Positions 57,971-64,000 of a stretch of 64,000 nucleotides of DNA are shown here, one piece after another. Below the pieces are notes generated by a model. It saw nothing but the letters and a program-made list of their open reading frames with translations. It ran no database searches and was not told where the DNA came from. Origin of the DNA: Chloroflexi bacterium UBA4730 (GTDB lineage Bacteria; Chloroflexota; Limnocylindria; P2-11E). Each line of letters begins with the position of its first letter. The stretch's first letter is position 1. Location of the stretch: NCBI GenBank assembly GCA_002404155.1, contig DHJC01000056.1, positions 7,170 to 71,169 on the forward strand. The letters run 5' to 3'. A program made the position numbers and the translations under genes.

Positions 57971-58846
57971 TCATGTCGCTCGTGGTGCGTACACCCGAAG
58001 GGCCCTCGGCCGCACGGTGAAGGTCTGGGGAAGCGGCCCGATAACGACCCCATCGGCGTGGACCGCCAGCTCGGTCGTGCCGGAGAACGTGATGCGCTTG
58101 GCGCGATAGCGCCGCCCGCGCGCGGGCCGGTCCCGGTCGATCGCCGCCGCGACGATCTCGCGGAGCACCCTGAGCTTGCTGTCGCCGAACACCACGAGAT
58201 CCAGCTGGCCGTCGTCCACCTGCGCGCCCGGTGCGACCTCGAACCCCCAGCCGTACCACGGACCGTTGCTCACGACGGCCTGCAGCACCCGGAAGGACCG
58301 CACCCGGCCGTCGATGTCGATCTGGACGCGTGCGTTGCGCTTCCGCAGGAGGCTGCCGACAGCCGCGAGCGCGATTCCGCGCTGGCCGCGCTTGATCGCG
58401 CGTCCGGCGTTGAAGGCGTCGGCGTCGAGCCCGATCCCCGCCGCCTCGAAGAAGACCTTGCCGCCCACCTCGCCGACGTCGATCGTGCGCATCGTCGCGC
58501 GCGCGATGACGTCCGCTGCGGCGCGCGCATCGTCGCGCGGGATCTCGAGGGCGCGCGCGATGTTCATGAACGTCCCGAACGGAAGGATGCCGAGCGTCAC
58601 GTCGCTCCCGACGAGGGCCCGGGCCGCGCCGCCCACGGTGCCGTCGCCACCGGCGACGATCGCGACGTCGTAGCGCTCCGCGATCGCGCGCTCCGCGAGC
58701 TCGGTCGCCGTCGGGTGCTCCAGTCCGGTCTCGACGACGTCGATCGAAGCGAAACGCTCCCGCAGCAGCTCGAGGACGGAGTCGACGTCGGCGCGCGCGG
58801 TCCCACCGCCGGCGGCGGGATTGACGATCGCGAGCGCGCGCGTCAT
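57971..58846 (-). CDS. Diacylglycerol kinase-family lipid kinase (YegS-like)
   Basis: 291 aa from the ATG at 58846, where MTRALAIVNPAAGGG begins; the open frame runs 25 codons upstream. DAGK catalytic motif VAGGDGTVGGAARAL with the ATP-binding GGDGT is intact, and LGILPFGTFMNIARAL is the family substrate segment (usually GTGNDFAR). The C-terminal beta-sandwich ends VRPRALRVYAP. Phosphorylates diacylglycerol or a related lipid at the membrane. No operon partner. Confidence 0.87.
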   Translation of the reverse strand: MTRALAIVNPAAGGGTARADVDSVLELLRERFASIDVVETGLEHPTATELAERAIAERYDVAIVAGGDGTVGGAARALVGSDVTLGILPFGTFMNIARALEIPRDDARAAADVIARATMRTIDVGEVGGKVFFEAAGIGLDADAFNAGRAIKRGQRGIALAAVGSLLRKRNARVQIDIDGRVRSFRVLQAVVSNGPWYGWGFEVAPGAQVDDGQLDLVVFGDSKLRVLREIVAAAIDRDRPARGRRYRAKRITFSGTTELAVHADGVVIGPLPQTFTVRPRALRVYAPRAT

Positions 58847-58940
58847 GCGCGGGTCAGTGTGACCGCTAGCAGGTGCTGCCGATGATGCTGCGGAGCCGCC
58901 TCGTGGGGATCGGGGTCGCACCGGCGTGCAGCGACCGCGG

Positions 58941-59630
58941 CTACGCGCCGAGATAGGCGCGCGCGACGCCGGCGTCCTGCAACAACGCCGCGCCGGTGCC
59001 GGTCAGGCCGATCCGTCCGAGCTCCAGGACGTAGCCGCGATCCGCGAGCCGGAGCGCCCGCAGGGCGTTCTGCTCGACCAGGAGCATCGTGGTGCCGCTC
59101 CGTTTGAGCTCGGCGAGGACCTCGAAGACCGACGCGACCATTTTTGGCGCGAGCCCCAGCGACGGCTCGTCGAGCAGCAGCACGCGGGGCTTGGCGAGCA
59201 GCGCGCGGGCGATCGCCAGGAGCTGCTGCTCGCCTCCCGAGAGATTGCCGGCCGGCAGCGCTCGGCGCTCGGCGAGGATCGGGAACCGTTCGTACATCGC
59301 GGTCGCGTCCGTCGCACCGGAGAGCAGCAGGTTCTCGTGCACCGACATGCGCGCGAGGATCTCCCGGCCTTCGGGCACCTGGACCAAGCCCGCGCGCACG
59401 ATGGCGTGGGCCGGCGCGCCCGCCAGATCGCGTCCGAGGAGCCGCACCGTGCCGCGCGCTGGTCGCACGAGACCGGAGAGCGCCGCGAGCGTGCTCGTCT
59501 TTCCCGCGCCGTTCGCCCCGATGAGCGCCACGACCTCGCCGGCCTGCACGTCGAAGCTGATGCCGTGCACGGCTTCGATCGCGCCGTACCGCACGACGAG
59601 ATCGCGCACGTCGAGCGCGGGCTCAGGCAT
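58941..59630 (-). CDS. livF: Branched-chain amino acid-type ABC transporter ATPase LivF (second set)
   Basis: 229 aa. Walker A GANGAGKTS, signature LSGGEQQ, Walker B VLLLDEPSLGLAP and H-loop LVEQNALRAL. Overlaps the end of the LivG gene by 8 bases. Last gene of the second liv-type operon. It is about as different from the LivF at 3779 as the two operons as a whole are, so this looks like a separate system, not a recent duplication. Confidence 0.93.
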   Translation of the reverse strand: MPEPALDVRDLVVRYGAIEAVHGISFDVQAGEVVALIGANGAGKTSTLAALSGLVRPARGTVRLLGRDLAGAPAHAIVRAGLVQVPEGREILARMSVHENLLLSGATDATAMYERFPILAERRALPAGNLSGGEQQLLAIARALLAKPRVLLLDEPSLGLAPKMVASVFEVLAELKRSGTTMLLVEQNALRALRLADRGYVLELGRIGLTGTGAALLQDAGVARAYLGA

Positions 59631-60378
59631 CGTCGGCCACCCCGAGATACGCCTCGCGCACGGCTGGATCAGCCTGGATCTCGGCGGGCGGCCCCTCGGC
59701 GATCTTCCGACCGAAATTGAGGACGGCCACTCGCTCGCAGGCGCCCATGACGAGCCGGACGTCGTGCTCGATGAGGACGATCGTGATGCCCTCGGCGGCG
59801 AGCTCGCGGAGCATCTCCCGAAGTGCCGCCGACTCGGTCGGGTTCATGCCCGCGGCCGGCTCGTCCAGGATGAGCAGCCGCGGCTCGGCGGCGAGCGCCC
59901 GTGCGATCTCGAGCCGCCGCTGGTCTCCGTAGGCCAGCTCCCCGGCGAACGCGCCGGCGCGCTTCCCAAGACCGACGCGCTCGAGCAGCAGGCGCGCCCG
60001 CTCACGCTCCGGCCGCGCGGCGTCACGGAACGGGACGAGGCTCGCGAGCGCGTCCGAGCGGCTCCGCACGTAGCGACCGACGAGGACGTTCTCGAGGACG
60101 GTCAGTCCTTTGAACAGCCGAATGGACTGGAACGTCCGGGCGATGCCCCGACGCGCGAGCTGATCCGGACGGAGTCGGGTGACGTCGGCGTCGGCGAAGC
60201 GGATCGCGCCGCCGTCGGCGCGTAAGTGGCCGGAGATCAGATTGATCAGCGTCGTCTTCCCTGCCCCGTTCGGCCCGATCAACCCGAAGACCTGGCCCTC
60301 GGCGATGGCGAGGTCGATCGCGTTCACGGCGACGACGCCGCCGAAGCGCTTCGTGAGCCCGCTCGTCTCAAGCAACAT
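59623..60378 (-). CDS. livG: Branched-chain amino acid-type ABC transporter ATPase LivG (second set)
   Basis: 251 aa from the ATG at 60378. Walker A GPNGAGKTT, ARTFQSIRLFKGLTVLENVLVG Q-loop region, LAYGDQRRLEIARAL signature, LLILDEPAAGMNPTE Walker B and LIEHDVRLVM. Overlaps the LivM end by 11 bases. Pairs with LivF. Confidence 0.93.
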   Translation of the reverse strand: MLLETSGLTKRFGGVVAVNAIDLAIAEGQVFGLIGPNGAGKTTLINLISGHLRADGGAIRFADADVTRLRPDQLARRGIARTFQSIRLFKGLTVLENVLVGRYVRSRSDALASLVPFRDAARPERERARLLLERVGLGKRAGAFAGELAYGDQRRLEIARALAAEPRLLILDEPAAGMNPTESAALREMLRELAAEGITIVLIEHDVRLVMGACERVAVLNFGRKIAEGPPAEIQADPAVREAYLGVADDA

Positions 60379-61240
60379 CTTCGGCCCCCACCGTGCGCAG
60401 CCGCGCGGTCCGGCGGAGCTCGAGCAGCGTCGCGAGCCCGCGCGGCAGGTACACGATGACGAGCACCAGGATGACCCCCTGGAAGATGTCCCGGTACTCC
60501 TGCAGCGGCTGGAGCACCGCGGGCAGCGCGGTGAAGAGGAGCGCACCGAGGATCGGCCCGAACACGTTCGGGATCCCGCCGACGACGGCGAACACGAGGA
60601 TCTGCACGGCGCGAGCGAAGCCGAACTCGTCCGGCTGGATCGCGAAGTCGAAGTGCGCGCCGAGACCCCCGGCCCAGCCGGCAATGAGCGCGCCGAGCAC
60701 GAACGCCGCGAGCTTGTAGCGGCGCACCGGGATCCCCTGGCTGGCCGCCGCCAGCTCGTCCTCGCGGATCGCGGCCCACGCCCGTCCGACGGTGGAGATG
60801 CGCAGGCGCGCGCAGACGTACGCGATAACGAGGAGCGACGCGAAGATGTGCCAGAGCTCCGTCTTCGGCGGGATGCCGACGAGACCCTGGCCGCGCCCCG
60901 TGATCGGGATCGCGAGGATGGCGACGCGCACGACCTCGCCGAAGGCGAGCGTCGCGATCGCGAGGTACACCCCACGCAGCCGGAAGACGGTCGCGCCGAG
61001 CGGCAACGAGACGGCGGCCGCGAGGAGCGCGCCGCACGCGAGGGCGAGCGGGAACGGGTAGCCCGCCTTCATCGTGAGGAGCGCCGAGCCGTACGCGGCG
61101 ATGCCCGCGAACGCGGCGTTCCCGAGCGTGAGCTGGCCCGTGTACAAGGTGAGCCAGACCGAGAGCGCGAGCATCGCGTTCAGCCCGATGAAGCCGATGG
61201 TCGTCTGGTACGCGTCGAAGAACTGCTGGAGACCGTCCAT
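60368..61240 (-). CDS. livM: Branched-chain amino acid-type ABC transporter permease LivM (second set)
   Basis: 290 aa from the ATG at 61240, sharing a base with the LivH stop (TGATG). Hydrophobic helices throughout; LTLYTGQLTLGNAAFAGIAAYGSALL near residue 30, coupling loop RAWAAIREDELAAASQGIPV and VVGGIPNVFGPILGALLF are LivM standards. Confidence 0.92.
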   Translation of the reverse strand: MDGLQQFFDAYQTTIGFIGLNAMLALSVWLTLYTGQLTLGNAAFAGIAAYGSALLTMKAGYPFPLALACGALLAAAVSLPLGATVFRLRGVYLAIATLAFGEVVRVAILAIPITGRGQGLVGIPPKTELWHIFASLLVIAYVCARLRISTVGRAWAAIREDELAAASQGIPVRRYKLAAFVLGALIAGWAGGLGAHFDFAIQPDEFGFARAVQILVFAVVGGIPNVFGPILGALLFTALPAVLQPLQEYRDIFQGVILVLVIVYLPRGLATLLELRRTARLRTVGAEDVA

Positions 61241-62115
61241 CAGACCCGGTCCACGTCGCGCTGCCCGAGGATCCCGCGCGGCCGGACGAGCAGCACGACA
61301 AACAGCAGCCCGAAGGCGAACGCGTCGCGGAGCTCGCTCGGGAGGAACGTGAGGCTCGCGATCTCGCCGAAGCTGAGCAGATACGCACCAAGCACCGCGC
61401 CCGGGATGCTGCCCATTCCCCCGACGATCATCACGGAGAACGCCTTCAGCTCGAAGCTCTGGCCCATCTGCGAGAACGGCGAGTTCGTCGCGAAGCCATA
61501 CAGCGCACCGGCGATCCCCCCGAGCCCCGCCGAGAGGAAGAACGTCGCCGCGATCGCCCGGTCGACGTCGATGCCGAGCAGCCGGGCCGCGCGCGGGTTC
61601 TCGGCCAGGGCGCGAAGCTCGCGGCCCAGCCGGGTGCTCCGTACGAGGTACGTGAGCGCGAGCATGAGCCCGATCGCGAGACCGATGATCACTGTCCGCA
61701 GGGTGTCGAGCTCCAGGCCGCCGACCGAGAACACGGCCGCCGGGAGCGCGCCGGCCGGGTACGCCTGGAGGTCCGGCCCGTACTGCAGCTGGATGAGGCG
61801 GATGAGGATCAGGGACACGCCGATGCTCGAGATCATCGCCGAGAGCGGCGGCGCGTTGCGCCGGCGCAGCGGCGCGAAGGCGACGCGATCCAGGATGACG
61901 CCGGCCGCACCGCAGACGACGAACGCGACGAGCACCGCGAGCGCCGCGGGCACGCCCTGCTGCATCGCGAACAGGGCGGTGAACGCACCGAGGGTGAAGA
62001 GCGCGGGATGCGCGAGATTCAAGATGTCCAGGACGCTGAAGACGAGGGTGAAGCCGAGGGCGAACAGGGCGTAGATGCTGCCGATGAAGACCGCGTTGTA
62101 GATCTGGTCGGCCAC
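61240..62115 (-). CDS. livH: Branched-chain amino acid-type ABC transporter permease LivH (second set)
   Basis: 291 aa, GTG start at 62115. FIGSIYALFALGFTLVFSVLDILNLAHPALFTLGAF near residue 10-45, coupling loop LRALAENPRAARLLGIDVDRA and IVGGMGSIPGAVLGA are LivH marks. Lies 76 bases behind the binding-protein gene. Confidence 0.92.
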   Translation of the reverse strand: MADQIYNAVFIGSIYALFALGFTLVFSVLDILNLAHPALFTLGAFTALFAMQQGVPAALAVLVAFVVCGAAGVILDRVAFAPLRRRNAPPLSAMISSIGVSLILIRLIQLQYGPDLQAYPAGALPAAVFSVGGLELDTLRTVIIGLAIGLMLALTYLVRSTRLGRELRALAENPRAARLLGIDVDRAIAATFFLSAGLGGIAGALYGFATNSPFSQMGQSFELKAFSVMIVGGMGSIPGAVLGAYLLSFGEIASLTFLPSELRDAFAFGLLFVVLLVRPRGILGQRDVDRV

Positions 62116-62191
62116 GCGCCGACACTAAACGAGCGGAACCTCGCGTCGTGCGGCTGGGCCGGCTATGCCGGCCCAGCCGAGCCCCATGTAC

Positions 62192-63376
62192 CTAGTTGAT
62201 CAGCGTGAACTGGCCGTTCTTGATCTGGACCACGTACACCTTCTGGGTCACGTCGTGGCTCGCGTTGAACGAGAACTCCCCGAGCGGCGTCTTCACGCCG
62301 GTGGTGAGCTCGATCTGGTCGCGCAGCTTGTCGTGCAGGACGCTCGTGACCGTCGGCGTGCGCTTCAGCGCGTCGAGCAGGATGTAGACCGCCGAGTACG
62401 CCTGCGCCGCGAACTGGTCGGGATCGGCGTTGTACTTCGCCTTGTACGCGGTGACGAAGTCCTTGTTCACCGGGTCCGGGTTGCCGAGATACCACGCCGC
62501 GCCGGAGACGGCGCCTTCGGCGGCCGCACCGGCCGAGGCGATGATCGCCGGCGTGTTGAAGCCGTTGCCGCCGATCACGAGCATCCCGGGCTTCCGCTTG
62601 TTGACCTCTTTCAGGACCTGGATCGCCGGGCCCGCGAGCGAGCTGTCGACGATCGCGTCGGGCGACTCGGCGAGCGCCGCGGTCACCGGGCCGGAGAGAT
62701 CGACGTCGGTCTTGGAGAACGCGATCTCCTTCTTGATCGTGATGCCCGACGAGGTGAGGTTCTTCTTGAAGATCGCGAAGCCATCGGAGCTGAACTTGTC
62801 GTCCTGCGCGTACATGAGCACGACACTCTTCACGTTCAGCTTGCTCTTCGCGATGCTGACCGTCTGCGGAATCGCGGTCGACTCACCGAGCGACGCGCGG
62901 AAGATGTAGTCGCAGGTACCCCAGTCGCACTTTCCGACGATGCCATCGCCCGTGTTCGAGATGGCGATGACCGGCGTCTGTGCGCTCTGCGCCACCGGGT
63001 GCGCGGCGACCGCGGTGTTCGAGAGCGTCGGGCCGAGGATCGCGACGACGCGGTCCTGACTCGTCTGCTTACGGAACGCGGTGACGCCGCCGTCAGTCGT
63101 CGACTGGTCGTCGTCGATAACGAGCACGAGCTTCGCGCCGCTCACGCCGCCCGCGTCGTTGATGCGCTGCGCGGCGAGCTCGACGCCGTTCTTCTGCGTC
63201 GGGCCGTAGACGTTGCCGACACCGGTGAGCGAGATGACGACGCCGACCTTGACGTCCGGCTTCGCCGCGGTGCTCGTCGCGTTCGGCGAGCCGCTCGCAC
63301 TGGTGGTGGCCGTTCCGCCACACGCCGCGAGCGTGATCGCGAGCGCGCCCAGCGCGCCAAAGATCCGCTTGTCCAT
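62192..63376 (-). CDS. Branched-chain amino acid-type ABC substrate-binding lipoprotein (second set)
   Basis: 394 aa from the ATG at 63376, with GAGGGGG upstream. Signal and lipobox GALGALAITLAAC, then a Ser/Thr linker. The mature part DVKVGVVISLTGVGNVYGPTQKNGVELAAQRIND is the LivK/LivJ opening, and LVIDDDQSTTDGGVTAFRKQTSQDRVVAILGP follows. First gene of livK-H-M-G-F. Ligand unknown; amino acid or aromatic acid. Confidence 0.9.
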   Translation of the reverse strand: MDKRIFGALGALAITLAACGGTATTSASGSPNATSTAAKPDVKVGVVISLTGVGNVYGPTQKNGVELAAQRINDAGGVSGAKLVLVIDDDQSTTDGGVTAFRKQTSQDRVVAILGPTLSNTAVAAHPVAQSAQTPVIAISNTGDGIVGKCDWGTCDYIFRASLGESTAIPQTVSIAKSKLNVKSVVLMYAQDDKFSSDGFAIFKKNLTSSGITIKKEIAFSKTDVDLSGPVTAALAESPDAIVDSSLAGPAIQVLKEVNKRKPGMLVIGGNGFNTPAIIASAGAAAEGAVSGAAWYLGNPDPVNKDFVTAYKAKYNADPDQFAAQAYSAVYILLDALKRTPTVTSVLHDKLRDQIELTTGVKTPLGEFSFNASHDVTQKVYVVQIKNGQFTLIN

Positions 63377-63443
63377 TTGGGACCCCCTCACGCGCGTTCG
63401 TCCGCCGCCCCGGGAAGAGCCTCAGTCTAGGGAGCACCGCCGC

Positions 63444-64000
63444 TCAATGGAAGCGTGCGCGGCGCAGGTCGAGCAACAGGGTGCTGACCGCGAAGAGGGC
63501 TCCGAGGACGGCGGCGCAGGCGGTGAGCGCCGCGGGATCGCGGAGCGCGATCGACTGCAGCGCGACGAACCCGATCCCGTTCCAGAGCAAGATGTACTCG
63601 ACGATCGGCAGGCTCGCGACCGCGACCCGCAGGCCGCTGCCGACCGCCTCGAGCGAGACCGGGAGCACGTGCGGCAGGACGTGCACCTTGATGATCCACG
63701 ACGGCAGCAGGCCCTTCGCGTTGGCGGTCGTGATGAAGTCCGCGTCGAATACCTCTCCCATGCGGATCGCGGTGAGCTGGGCCGTCGTCGCGACCGCGGG
63801 CGCCGATAGCGCCAGAAGCGGCAGCACCAAATGGCTGTCGAGGCCGTAGCCGAACACCGGGAGGACGGTGTGGCCCGCCGCGCCGCCGATGAAGATGAAC
63901 AGGATCTGCAGGAAGTACGCGAGGAAGAAGGCCGGGACGGCGGCCACCACGCTCGTCGCGCCGAGGACCGCGCCACTGGCGAAGGCGCGACGGCGGACGA
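63444..64000 (-). CDS. Peptide/nickel-type ABC transporter permease, cut by window edge
   Basis: C-terminal 184 residues or so; the frame is open to the window end, so the start is missing. Membrane segments VVAAVPAFFLAYFLQILFIFIGGAA and HLVLPLLALSAPAVATTAQLTAIRMGEVF, then the EAA loop ITTANAKGLLPSWIIKVHVLPHVLPVSLE typical of DppB/OppB-type permeases, and SLPIVEYILLWNGIGFVALQSIALRD. Probably part of a dipeptide or oligopeptide uptake operon to the right. Confidence 0.82.
   Translation of the reverse strand, partial: VRRRAFASGAVLGATSVVAAVPAFFLAYFLQILFIFIGGAAGHTVLPVFGYGLDSHLVLPLLALSAPAVATTAQLTAIRMGEVFDADFITTANAKGLLPSWIIKVHVLPHVLPVSLEAVGSGLRVAVASLPIVEYILLWNGIGFVALQSIALRDPAALTACAAVLGALFAVSTLLLDLRRARFH

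Overview
The window is a gene-dense, very GC-rich bacterial chromosome segment with about 64 protein genes. Most genes abut or overlap by 1-20 bases, usually as ATGA or GTGA stop-start overlaps. No tRNA, rRNA, CRISPR array, transposase or phage gene was seen. Lipoprotein-type ABC binding proteins with Ala/Thr/Pro-rich linkers, a Tat-like lipoprotein, a type 2 IPP isomerase and a Cox-type molybdenum hydroxylase suggest a high-GC soil or sediment lineage such as Chloroflexota or an actinobacterium-like group. This placement is an inference from gene content and base composition only.

Left part (1-18.9 kb): dienelactone hydrolase, a fumarylacetoacetate-hydrolase-family protein with a flavin-reductase remnant in front of it, and a LacD-type aldolase. 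Then come tadA and a complete branched-chain-amino-acid-type ABC transporter (livKHMGF order), two crotonases (one PaaG-like), a membrane GGDEF/EAL protein, Fpg, a phosphotransferase, an acetyl-CoA-synthetase-like ligase, a benzoate-CoA-ligase-like enzyme and type 2 IPP isomerase.

Core accessory region (18.9-49.3 kb): three UbiD-family decarboxylases, one UbiX flavin prenyltransferase, two tandem class III CoA-transferases, two bicupins, an EutA-like reactivase without EutBC, an MFS transporter, an FCD-type GntR regulator and a ThDP enzyme. These are followed by a class II aldolase/decarboxylase, a flavin reductase, three paralogous NMT1/TauA-like binding proteins with one permease-ATPase pair, a Cox-type molybdenum hydroxylase (L, G, M, S), a broken PaaA-like oxygenase gene, a class I CoA-transferase pair and an enoyl-CoA hydratase. 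The best reading is uptake, CoA activation and prenyl-FMN-dependent decarboxylation of aromatic (di)carboxylic acids. The arrangement of two class III CoA-transferases directly behind a roughly 60 kDa UbiD protein resembles anaerobic phthalate degradation (phthalate CoA-transferase plus phthaloyl-CoA decarboxylase), but the substrate is not proven.

Four short palindromes of the FadR/FCD GntR type (AATGGT-N3-ACCATT and variants) lie in the promoters of exactly these modules: 23028, 30671, 36163 and 45814. Each overlaps a -10-like hexamer, and one lies upstream of the regulator's own operon. This looks like a local, self-contained regulon. In the same region three genes have no usable ATG/GTG/TTG start at the conserved N-terminus but have a CTG overlapping the previous TGA stop (CTGA).

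Right part (49.4-64 kb): aldehyde dehydrogenase, a small Cys-rich protein, an SDR with an altered catalytic Lys, a class V aminotransferase, an ABC-2 exporter, ilvE-like and pheA genes, a secreted protein, a lipid kinase, a second liv-type transporter and the edge of a peptide-type ABC permease. Broken genes in the window: a flavin reductase (1570-1695), an M23 peptidase with a frameshift (33389-34878) and the PaaA-like gene (41131-41509). An (CACT)18 tetranucleotide repeat lies at 33204-33276.
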